From contig JASSUK010000045.1 in the NCBI GenBank assembly GCA_031963045.1, positions 1-64,000 on the forward strand: 64,000 bases of DNA. Direction: 5' to 3'. This DNA comes from JASSUD01 sp031963045. GTDB lineage: Bacteria > Pseudomonadota > Gammaproteobacteria > Burkholderiales > Burkholderiaceae. This document shows positions 52,886-60,388 of this stretch, piece after piece. The notes under the pieces are model-generated. The model was not told the origin of the DNA and made no database searches. It worked only from the letters and a program-made list of their open reading frames with translations. The position numbers were made by a program, and so were the translations under genes. Position 1 is the first letter of the stretch. Each line of letters begins with the position of its first letter.

Positions 52886-53749
52886 ATGCTTATCGATACG
52901 CACTGCCATTTAGATGCCCCCGCTTTTGATGCGGATCGTGAGGAGCTTGTGCATCAAGCTCATGCACTTGGCGTGGGGCGTATGGTAATTCCTGCTGTAT
53001 CGCCTAACCGTTTTGAAATAGTACGCGCTATGGCGCATCGTTTACCTGGGGGGGCGTATGCGTTGGGGGTGCATCCGTGGTTTGTGCAGCCTGGGCATTT
53101 AGTGCGTGTGGATCCTGCGTGCTGTGCCGTACCGCTGCAAGAGCATGAGAAAAAAAATACCTTAGAACAAGCTATTTCCACGCTAGCTTCAGCGCTTGAG
53201 CGTTATCGCAATGATCCTTGTCTAGTCGCTGTGGGTGAAATAGGGTTGGATGGAGGGGTGGCAGGGCTAGATGAGGCCGCGCAGCATTATTTGTATGCGG
53301 CACAACTTAAGCTGGCTCGTGACTTTGATTTGCCTGTGCTGTGTCATGTGCATAAAGCGCAAGATCAGGTATTAAAAGGGTTGCGCCGTTTTGGAGTGAA
53401 GCAAGGCATAGCGCATGCATTTAACGGTAGCGTACAACAGGCTCAGGCTTTTTTGGCGCAAGGTTTAAAGCTTGGCTTGGGTGGGCAGTTAACATATAGC
53501 CGCGCGCAGCGCGTGCGTCGTTTGGCTGTGGAGCTGCCTCTCGAAGCCATCGTGCTGGAAACCGATGCACCAGATCAGCCTCCTGCCTGGTGCTCTGAAT
53601 CTAAACCTCCTCGCAATACCCCTGTTGAGATAGTGCGTATAGCCCACACTCTTGCAGATTTGCGCGCCATCGATATAGAGGAATTGGCAGTCTGCACAAC
53701 GGCTAATGCCTATAGCGCTTTACCTCGTCTACAGTTCGCACGCTCATAA
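52886..53749 (+). CDS. tatD: TatD-family metal-dependent deoxyribonuclease
   Basis: The 287-aa TIM-barrel hydrolase has the metal motif THCHLD at residues 5-10, ALGVHPWF, VAVGEIGLDG with the bridging Glu, LPVLCHVHKA, HAFNGS and LETDAPDQPP with the final Asp. These match TatD/YcfH DNases. ATG 52886 is used though no clear ribosome site precedes it. Its last 150 bp are duplicated at 54493-54647. In Burkholderia tatD is next to comEC, as here if the insertion between is removed. Confidence 0.9.
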   Translation: MLIDTHCHLDAPAFDADREELVHQAHALGVGRMVIPAVSPNRFEIVRAMAHRLPGGAYALGVHPWFVQPGHLVRVDPACCAVPLQEHEKKNTLEQAISTLASALERYRNDPCLVAVGEIGLDGGVAGLDEAAQHYLYAAQLKLARDFDLPVLCHVHKAQDQVLKGLRRFGVKQGIAHAFNGSVQQAQAFLAQGLKLGLGGQLTYSRAQRVRRLAVELPLEAIVLETDAPDQPPAWCSESKPPRNTPVEIVRIAHTLADLRAIDIEELAVCTTANAYSALPRLQFARS

Positions 53750-53764
53750 TCGGGTACACGGCTG
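53608..53764 (+). repeat. Direct repeat, copy 1: 3' end of tatD
   Basis: This is the genuine tatD end. The copy at 54493-54647 matches it over about 150 bp (for example GCGCGCCATCGATATAGAGG at both), with scattered changes and small deletions near GCCCACACTCTTGCAG. Together they flank the RelB/RelE-type module, so a duplication accompanied that insertion. Confidence 0.85.
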
Positions 53765-53773
53765 TCAAATGGC

Positions 53774-53825
53774 AAGATGGCCGTGAAGCTGTACTAGGTT
53801 TGATTGTGATGAAAGAGGTGATGGT
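53774..53825 (+). pseudogene. Fragment duplicated from the sucB 3' end
   Basis: The segment GATGGCCGTGAAGCTGTACT, AGGTTTG, GATGAAAGAGG matches sucB codons for DGREAVLGLVAMKEAL (52669-52718) at roughly 43 of 50 bases by eye. It lies directly after tatD and has no open coding role. It shows that the region was built from pieces of neighbouring genes. Confidence 0.75.
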
Positions 53826-53858
53826 CTTGCTCCATAAGATTTGCGTACTTTTTTACTA

Positions 53859-53910
53859 TGCAATATGTTATATTAATACTGTGTATATACGTAGTAATGC
53901 AATATCTTAT
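53859..53910 (+). promoter_or_regulatory. Direct repeats upstream of the RelB-like antitoxin
   Basis: TGCAATATGTTAT (53859-53871) and TGCAATATCTTAT (53898-53910) are near-identical, 39 bp apart, just before the antitoxin start. AT-rich sequence with TATATTAAT lies between. They could be binding sites for the ribbon-helix-helix antitoxin with the promoter between them. Confidence 0.45.
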
Positions 53911-53922
53911 GAGGGGAGTAGC

Positions 53923-54219
53923 ATGTCTGAAGCTAATATTATTGTTCGAGTAGAGGATGAGCTGAAGAAGGCTTTTTCTAAGGCAGCGAAAATGGCTGAT
54001 AGGACCGCCTCGCAATTGTTACGTGATTTCATGCGAGATTTTGTAAAGGAACAACTTGAAAAAGCAGAATACGACGCCTGGGTTCGCAGTAAAGTAGCAG
54101 AAGGAATGGCAGATGTCCGCTGTGGTCGAGTCAAATCCAGTGAAGAAGTCGAGGCTTATTTTGCTGCTAAACGGGCTGCCACTTTACAAAAAATGAGTGA
54201 GAGTTCCAGTGAAACTTGA
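53923..54219 (+). CDS. RelB/ParD-like ribbon-helix-helix antitoxin
   Basis: The 98-aa protein begins MSEANIIVRVEDELKKAFSK, AAKMADRTASQLLRDFMRDF, a ribbon-helix-helix pattern (RelB/DinJ/CopG type), followed by YDAWVRSKVAEGMADVRCGR and a variable tail. GAGGGGAG precedes ATG 53923. The next gene is a RelE/ParE-like toxin whose reading frame overlaps the antitoxin end, typical of type II modules. The toxin is damaged, so the antitoxin may be a leftover or may act against other toxins. Confidence 0.82.
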   Translation: MSEANIIVRVEDELKKAFSKAAKMADRTASQLLRDFMRDFVKEQLEKAEYDAWVRSKVAEGMADVRCGRVKSSEEVEAYFAAKRAATLQKMSESSSET

Positions 54220-54517
54220 ATGAACCTTGGCGTCGCTTGCTGACCGGGAAAGCATTTATGATTATGTCGAATCAGATAATCCTCATGCTGCTCTAAATCT
54301 TGATGAGCGATTTCAAAGTATGGCTGCTCGTCTTTTGAGCTTTCCTTATCTGGGTCGGATTGGGCGAGTACAGGAGACTCGCGAACTAATTGTTCATAAG
54401 CATTATGTTTTGATCTATGAAGTAGAAAAAGAAACGGTGCGCATTATTCGCGTATTGAATACTGCCCAACAATGGCCACAAAATATAAACGTCCTCACAA
54501 TACCCTTGCGGAGATAG
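54209..54517 (+). pseudogene. RelE/ParE-family toxin with an early stop codon
   Basis: From GTG 54209 (overlapping the antitoxin end) the frame reads VKLE-stop-TLASLADRESIYDYVES, continuing to ETRELIVHKHYVLIYEVEKE, VRIIRVLNTAQQWPQ. Relatives of this toxin class read KLEW then LALADRE..IYDYIE, so the TGA at 54221 replaces the conserved Trp codon TGG. All later sequence is intact. A restart at TTG 54227 would give 96 aa without the first strand. Whether this is active is doubtful; the rest of the fold is unbroken, suggesting recent inactivation. Confidence 0.75.
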
Positions 54518-54647
54518 TGCGCATAGCTTCACCCTGGCAGATCTGCGCGCCATCGATATAGAGGAATTGGCAGTTTGCACAACGGCTAATGCCTATAGCG
54601 CCTTACCTCGCCTACAGTTCGCACGCCCATAATCTCGGATACACGGC
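54493..54647 (+). repeat. Direct repeat, copy 2: decayed tatD 3' end
   Basis: This partial copy of tatD (from CCTCACAATACCC to ATACACGGC) lies after the toxin, overlapping its last codons. It contains small deletions relative to copy 1, so it is non-functional. The comEC start follows 18 bp later. Confidence 0.85.
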
Positions 54648-54664
54648 CATTTTGTCGGTCGCCG

Positions 54665-57448
54665 ATGAGCGTGAGGAGGGCAGTAGTGAGAAGTGTTTTG
54701 TGCGGCTTTGCGCTGGGAGTAGCTGGTTTGCAGCAATGCGCTGCGCTACCTTCGCATACGACATTAATGCTGTGCTTTTTAGCTGCAATGGGAGGTGTTT
54801 TGGGAGCGTGGGGGTGGCCTGTGCTTCAAACATCGGTATTGCAAGTTTTTGCACCGCATTCTAACGCCGCGGCCATAGTGTCTCGCGTAGTGTCTCGATT
54901 TATATCAGCGCATGCCCGAACTACCATAGCAGTTCTCTGTGCTATGGGTATAGGGTTTGGATGGGCAGGATGGCGCGCGCAGGAGCGATTGGCTTTCTAT
55001 TTGCCGCCTGAGCTGGAGCAGCGCACGCTTTTGGTCGAGGGGGAGGTCGCTAGTATGCCGACTACTGGGCCCAACTCTATACGTTTTATTTTTGACCTCA
55101 TCCCCTCTGACGCGTGCCTCTCATCCCCCCATTTTTTCTTAACCCCTCTTCCTCCTTTTTTTCCTCGCCGCATTCAATTGAGCTGGTATGCACAGCCTAG
55201 GCAAGCTCCTCCTATTGTGCACGTTGGGGAGCGTTTGCGATTGAAGGTCAGGCTCACTCGTATTCATGGAGTATCCAACCCCTATGGCACTGATTTTGAA
55301 GCCCTTCTGCTGGAGCAGAATGTGCGAGCTCGGGGATATGTACTGCATCAGATCGTGCCTGATTTTGATGAACAGGTCAGTACAGTGCGTGATGGGAGGG
55401 GTGCACAATACACTTTGCCATCATTACAAAAAAAGCTGTCCAACCATATTGCTCAGTGGCGGCAAGCTCTGCATAGGCGACTGAACCAGGTATTGGGCGA
55501 TGCGCCACACAAAGGCGTTATTACCGCCTTAGCCATAGGGCTACAGGCGGATATCAGTGCACAAGATAAACAAATTTTTACGCGTACAGGCACGAATCAT
55601 TTAGTAGCCATTTCAGGCCTACATATAGCTTTAGCTGCAGGGTTTGTAGGCAGTTTGATAGCTGGTGTATGGCGTAGGCTAGCGTATTTTGGTTTTAGAG
55701 GGCCGCTGTGGATTGCTACTCCTAAAGTAGCTGCCCTTGTAGGGGCACTAATAGGTTTAGTCTACGCAGCACTCTCAGGTTTTGGAGTGCCTGCGCAACG
55801 CGCTGTGATTATGCTGTGTGTATTAAGCGCAGCTACGCTTAGTGGGCGAGAAATAGCTGCTTCGCTTAAATTGGCCTGGGCTTTGGCGGTTGTACTTTTT
55901 ATCGATCCATGGGCGGTGGTTTCTGCGGGATTTTGGCTGTCATTTGGTGCGGTAGCTATTATTTTGCTATCGATGCGACCTCGTCATGTAGATGCCGTAC
56001 TTAGCGTGCCTACGGTATCTGTACCCAATCAGCATGTGGCAGGGTGGTATAGCCGTTGGCTAGCCTATCGTCGCGCAGTATTTGAGATTATTCACCTGCA
56101 AATCGCTATCACGCTAGGCTTGATCCCGTTCACTGCGTTGTGGTTTAGCCAGGTTTCATGGGTAGGTCCATTTGCTAATCTGATTGCTATTCCTTGGGTG
56201 AGCTTTGCTGTGGTGCCACCCGTGCTTGCAGGAGTAGTGTTGCCAGCGCCTTTGGATGCCTGGGCATGGTATGTAGCCCAGCGCTCTTTTTCCGGTTTGA
56301 GTGTGGTGCTTGAGATGCTGAGTGCAGCGTCGTGGGCACTTAAGCCACTACCTTATCCTGGGAAAATGAGCTTGATAAGCGCTGCAGTGGGCATGCTCTT
56401 GTGGGTAGAGCGGCCAGCTAAAGTGTGCCACGATATAAAAAGCATACTTCCTGGTGGGCGCATAGTTTTGAAAATGGTGTCGCTGGGTTGTTTTATTCCG
56501 CTGTTTTTTTCTTTTGAAACACGTCTTGCTGCCGGTGCATTTCGCGTTACTGCACTAGATGTGGGGCAAGGTGCTGCTGCGCTTATTGAGACGGCTCATC
56601 ATCGATTGTTATTCGATACAGGGCCCAGCTATCACTCTCCATGGGTACAAAAAGCTTCTCGTGGCGCACAGAAAAACACACAGGTAGCGTCTGTTGCGCC
56701 ATCACAGGCTTTGGAGGCTTCAGATGCAGGCCAGCGCATCATAGTGCCGTATTTACGTGCTCGCGGTATTGATCGACTAGATGGCTTGGTGATCAGTCAT
56801 GCAGATACAGATCACTCTGGCGGTGCGCATTCGGTGCTGTCGGCGTTGCCCATTGAGTGGTTTCGAGCATCATTACCGAAGCGCCATCCATTATGGGGTG
56901 CAGCCAGTCTGAGCCAGGCCCGTGCACATATAAATGCGCAAAGCCATTTAAATTTATCCATGTCTTCCAGTGCGCTTTGTCAGGCCGGAGAGCGCTGGGT
57001 ATGGGATGGAGTGACATTTACTTTTCTATGGCCAGACAATCCTAAACTACGTGGAACACGTAATGCAGGTAGCTGTGTACTGCGGGTAGAAAACAACCAA
57101 TATGCAGTACTACTAGCAGCAGATATTGAAACCCCTCAAGAACGCCAGCTAGTGGCTAAGCAGCGTGAAGCTTTGCGCGCAGACATACTCCTTGCCCCTC
57201 ACCATGGCAGCCGTACCTCGTCGAGTAACGCTTTTTTGTATGCGGTGGCTGCGCGTGAAGTGATTTTTCAGATGGGTTATAAAAACCGTTTTGGACATCC
57301 TCACCCAGCGGTAGCTGCACGGTATGCGCGTCATGGAGCAGTGCAACATCGCAGTGACTGGCATGGCGCGCTGGTTTTTAACAGCGAAGTAGGGAAAGTG
57401 GAGCGTTATAGAAGCCAGCGGCCTCGTTATTGGTTTAATCCGTATTAG
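54665..57448 (+). CDS. comEC: DNA internalization competence protein ComEC/Rec2
   Basis: The 927-aa inner-membrane channel takes single-stranded DNA into the cell during transformation. It has an N-terminal membrane region with a DUF4131-type OB domain, the competence domain (GTNHLVAISGLHIALAAGFV, then GVPAQRAVIMLCVLSAATLS), about ten membrane segments and a C-terminal metallo-beta-lactamase domain (RVTALDVGQGAAALIE, LLFDTGPSY, VISHADTDHSGG, LLAPHHGSRTSSS). It is intact, although larger than E. coli YcaI. The ATG at 54665 lies just after the tatD repeat; GTG starts nearby are possible. Confidence 0.93.
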   Translation: MSVRRAVVRSVLCGFALGVAGLQQCAALPSHTTLMLCFLAAMGGVLGAWGWPVLQTSVLQVFAPHSNAAAIVSRVVSRFISAHARTTIAVLCAMGIGFGWAGWRAQERLAFYLPPELEQRTLLVEGEVASMPTTGPNSIRFIFDLIPSDACLSSPHFFLTPLPPFFPRRIQLSWYAQPRQAPPIVHVGERLRLKVRLTRIHGVSNPYGTDFEALLLEQNVRARGYVLHQIVPDFDEQVSTVRDGRGAQYTLPSLQKKLSNHIAQWRQALHRRLNQVLGDAPHKGVITALAIGLQADISAQDKQIFTRTGTNHLVAISGLHIALAAGFVGSLIAGVWRRLAYFGFRGPLWIATPKVAALVGALIGLVYAALSGFGVPAQRAVIMLCVLSAATLSGREIAASLKLAWALAVVLFIDPWAVVSAGFWLSFGAVAIILLSMRPRHVDAVLSVPTVSVPNQHVAGWYSRWLAYRRAVFEIIHLQIAITLGLIPFTALWFSQVSWVGPFANLIAIPWVSFAVVPPVLAGVVLPAPLDAWAWYVAQRSFSGLSVVLEMLSAASWALKPLPYPGKMSLISAAVGMLLWVERPAKVCHDIKSILPGGRIVLKMVSLGCFIPLFFSFETRLAAGAFRVTALDVGQGAAALIETAHHRLLFDTGPSYHSPWVQKASRGAQKNTQVASVAPSQALEASDAGQRIIVPYLRARGIDRLDGLVISHADTDHSGGAHSVLSALPIEWFRASLPKRHPLWGAASLSQARAHINAQSHLNLSMSSSALCQAGERWVWDGVTFTFLWPDNPKLRGTRNAGSCVLRVENNQYAVLLAADIETPQERQLVAKQREALRADILLAPHHGSRTSSSNAFLYAVAAREVIFQMGYKNRFGHPHPAVAARYARHGAVQHRSDWHGALVFNSEVGKVERYRSQRPRYWFNPY

Positions 57449-57472
57449 CTAGCAATACGCGCACTATTTCTA

Positions 57473-57823
57473 TCATGTGGCCATGATTTGGAATGCCGTT
57501 GATTCAACGATTGGGCGCACTCGGTTTTTCTCTCTCTTCATCAACACAATCCCATAATGGGCCATTGTTTTAAGGGTGCGGGATAAATTGCTTACTTTGC
57601 GCCCAGTTGTCTTCGCTAGTAAGGAAATAGATGCGGGCTGTGTTTCTTGAATCACTTTAAGGAGGACACGATTGTCATCACTTAATACTTCGGCGAGAGA
57701 TTTCATTGAGGTAAACCAAATTTTGGGTTCCCCTGCCTGTGGCTTGTAATCGCCGCGCGCAATCGCCAGGATCCGTTCACGGATCTGTTGTTGTGGCAGG
57801 ATACCAATTGCAATTGTTTTCAT
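57473..57823 (-). CDS. TumA-like HTH antitoxin (HVO_A0114/MarR-type)
   Basis: The 116-aa protein has a winged-helix DNA-binding domain: SLAEVLSDDNRVLLKVIQET, SISLLAKTTGRKVSNLSRTL and KTMAHYGIVLMKREKNRVRP. This fits the HTH antitoxin found downstream of TumE-type toxins. Its ATG overlaps the TumE stop (TGATG), so translation is coupled. It probably represses the pair and neutralises the toxin. It is transcribed toward comEC. Confidence 0.78.
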   Translation of the reverse strand: MKTIAIGILPQQQIRERILAIARGDYKPQAGEPKIWFTSMKSLAEVLSDDNRVLLKVIQETQPASISLLAKTTGRKVSNLSRTLKTMAHYGIVLMKREKNRVRPIVESTAFQIMAT

Positions 57824-58203
57824 CAGGCTCTCACTTGTTGCAGTGCTAGGTCTACGCTACTAAAAAAATCATTCATTAATTGTTGAGCATCTTTGAATTC
57901 ATATGGCACTCCTTTATCCGAAGCATGCCGATGCTTGTGGTCATAAGCTAAAACACGCCCAGCATACTTATACTTCTTGGGTGGTTTTACCGCATGAGCA
58001 TTGTCATAACCTAGTATTCGATTCCCATAGGGATTATGCAAAGTAAGTAAATACCGGACTCCATGAGGGATGGCCTGCGTTGGATTGACGCGCCAGGCAT
58101 CAATCTTTATCCAGTATCCATTCTCTTGGTCAATAATTGAGCCATGTAGATCGAGCATCGTGTTGATAACGGGATCTTTTTCCATGCCTTTTTGTGTGCC
58201 CAT
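57823..58203 (-). CDS. TumE-family toxin (DUF6516)
   Basis: The 126-aa protein matches the TumE toxin family: VRYLLTLHNPYGNRILGYDN, AHAVKPPKKYKYAGRVLAYD, HKHRHASDKGVPYEFKDAQQ and LMNDFF. The conserved Asp-Asn-Ala-His and His-x-His residues are all present, so it looks functional. The order toxin-antitoxin, reverse of relBE, is typical of this type. The target is not known to me. ATG 58203 is the first; ATG 58185 is possible. Confidence 0.8.
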   Translation of the reverse strand: MGTQKGMEKDPVINTMLDLHGSIIDQENGYWIKIDAWRVNPTQAIPHGVRYLLTLHNPYGNRILGYDNAHAVKPPKKYKYAGRVLAYDHKHRHASDKGVPYEFKDAQQLMNDFFSSVDLALQQVRA

Positions 58204-58572
58204 ACTTTATCATCTGTTGATATATTCATCAATTTAAGAGCTGCTACTGACATTTAAAAGTTGCTATGTGAAATCTGGGCTGAGATCGTGATTTTGGTTG
58301 CAAACTGCACTGGTCCGCAGCGAGTGGAGTGTTTGTCAGGCTTATCTAGCCTAGATGAGGGATGGCTAATTTGCCTATATGTACCCTGGCTATGCGCCAT
58401 TTAATTTTCTCTTTTTTCTTTTTTTTATATTCTGCACAGGCTCTGAGAAAAGGCTCACGTATAATTGCTACTTTGATGACGCAGAAATGGCATGCTTGAT
58501 GGATGGTATTGGGGCAAGTCCGCTGCGTTTTTCGTTTTTTTGTTGCTATGCTTTTTCCAAGTTAGATTCTGA
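58204..58572. other. tumE-pyrG divergent intergenic region
   Basis: This 369-bp stretch has no supported gene (a 65-codon frame at 58379 lacks family sequence). TATAAT occurs at 58460-58465, about 108 bp before pyrG, and may be its -10 box, but no good -35 box was seen. No dispersed repeat is present. Confidence 0.45.
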
Positions 58573-60252
58573 ATGACTCAATATGTATTTGTGACTGGCG
58601 GGGTAGTGTCTTCATTAGGCAAGGGGATTGCCGCAGCATCGCTCGCGGCCATTCTAGAGTCACGCGGGTTACGCGTGACGCTTTTGAAACTGGATCCCTA
58701 TATCAATGTAGACCCAGGCACGATCAGTCCTTTTCAGCACGGCGAAGTGTTTGTGACGGAAGATGGCGCTGAAACCGATCTAGATTTAGGCCATTACGAG
58801 CGCTTTATTCGCACCAAAATGCGCCGAGCTAATAATTTCACGACGGGTCAAATTTATGAATCGGTGATTCGCAAAGAGCGTCGTGGAGATTATTTGGGCA
58901 AAACCGTTCAGGTTATTCCGCATATCACCAATGAAATCCAGGCCTTTATTGAGCGCGGCGTCTATGCATCACACTCTGCAGATTCGGGTTTGGCGCCAGA
59001 TGTGGCTATTATCGAGATCGGTGGTACGGTGGGAGATATCGAATCCTTGCCTTTTCTCGAAGCAGCGCGTCAGATGAGCTTGCGCTTAGGGCGTGACCAA
59101 GCCTGTTTTGTGCATTTAACACTGGTTCCGTTTATTGCCGCAGCAGGCGAGCTAAAAACCAAGCCTACGCAGCACAGCGTGCAGAAATTGCGTGAAATTG
59201 GCATTTTCCCCACGGTCTTGTTATGTCGGGCGGATCGTCGCATTCCTGAAGAAGAGTGCGCCAAAATTTCCTTGTTTTCGAATGTGCCTCAAGACGCGGT
59301 TATTTCAATGTGGGATGTGCAGAGCATCTACACCATTCCACAGATGTTGCATGAGCAAGGGTTAGATGATTTGATTTGCTCCGCACTTCGCATAGAGCCT
59401 AAGCCTGCAGATCTGTCTGTGTGGAATAAGCTTGTGCAGGCGATCGAGTCCCCCAAGCATGAAATCACCATTGGTATGGTGGGCAAATATGTGGATCTCA
59501 CTGAATCGTATAAATCGCTGATTGAAGCGCTCAAGCATGCATCGATTCATACGGCTACCAAGGTCCATATTCATTATCTAGATTCAGAAGTGATCGAGAA
59601 AGAAGGGCCTCAGGGTCTTGAAAAACTCGATGCCATTTTAGTGCCAGGTGGCTTTGGAGAGCGTGGTATACCTGGAAAGATCATGGCGATTGAATACGCA
59701 CGAAAAGCCAAAATCCCCTATTTAGGGATTTGCTTGGGAATGCAGCTTGCGGTGATTGAGTTTGCGCGCAATGTAGCAGGCTTAGAGGGCGCGAATAGCA
59801 CGGAATTTAGTCCTAATACCCCGCATCCTGTCGTGGCACTGATTACAGAGTGGCAAGACCGAGATGGCCGTGTAGAGAAGCGCGATACGTCCTCAGAATT
59901 AGGAGGCACGATGCGTTTGGGTGCGCAGGCTTGTCCGATTACAGCAGGTACGGAAGCAGCCAGAATTTATGGAGTGCAAGTAAACGAACGGCACCGGCAT
60001 CGCTATGAGGTCAATAATTACTTTGTGCCTCAGCTTGAAGCGCATGGTTTAGTTATTAGCGCGCGCACGCCCACGGAGAATTTGCCAGAAATAATGGAAT
60101 TGCCGCGCACCTTGCATCCTTGGTTTGTCGGTGTGCAGTTCCACCCTGAATTTACCTCTACTCCGCGTGATGGGCATCCTTTATTTAATGCCTTTGTATT
60201 AGCGGGGTTGGAGCATCAGCGCGATAGAGACGGTAGCGCAGTTAAGCAGTAA
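58573..60252 (+). CDS. pyrG: CTP synthase
   Basis: PyrG aminates UTP to CTP with glutamine. The 559-aa protein has the synthetase domain (FVTGGVVSSLGKGIAAASLA, DPYINVDPGTISPFQHGEVF) and the class-I glutaminase domain with the nucleophile in LGICLGMQLAVIEFARNV and the His-Glu pair in GVQFHPEFTSTP. In Burkholderia kdsA and eno follow; here tig follows, so gene order has changed. ATG 58573 starts the conserved MTQYVFVTGG. Confidence 0.97.
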   Translation: MTQYVFVTGGVVSSLGKGIAAASLAAILESRGLRVTLLKLDPYINVDPGTISPFQHGEVFVTEDGAETDLDLGHYERFIRTKMRRANNFTTGQIYESVIRKERRGDYLGKTVQVIPHITNEIQAFIERGVYASHSADSGLAPDVAIIEIGGTVGDIESLPFLEAARQMSLRLGRDQACFVHLTLVPFIAAAGELKTKPTQHSVQKLREIGIFPTVLLCRADRRIPEEECAKISLFSNVPQDAVISMWDVQSIYTIPQMLHEQGLDDLICSALRIEPKPADLSVWNKLVQAIESPKHEITIGMVGKYVDLTESYKSLIEALKHASIHTATKVHIHYLDSEVIEKEGPQGLEKLDAILVPGGFGERGIPGKIMAIEYARKAKIPYLGICLGMQLAVIEFARNVAGLEGANSTEFSPNTPHPVVALITEWQDRDGRVEKRDTSSELGGTMRLGAQACPITAGTEAARIYGVQVNERHRHRYEVNNYFVPQLEAHGLVISARTPTENLPEIMELPRTLHPWFVGVQFHPEFTSTPRDGHPLFNAFVLAGLEHQRDRDGSAVKQ

Positions 60253-60388
60253 GTATTTTTTGAATCTCCGTAGTTTAAACGGGGATAGCAAGAGTTTGGT
60301 AAAGTAAGCGCTTTTTAAAGTGGGCCACAGCTTTGTTAGCTGCACCAAGATTGGCATTAATTTTCACTGTTCAGGATGATCTGGTTTT

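Noticed and set aside
54221..54223. TGA read as Trp (alternative genetic code) in the RelE-like gene
   Set aside because: TGA is used as a normal stop in purN, hipB, hemF, potG and others in this window.
58379..58576. 65-codon frame before pyrG
   Set aside because: Phe-rich low-complexity frame overlapping the pyrG start, with no ribosome site; more likely leader sequence.
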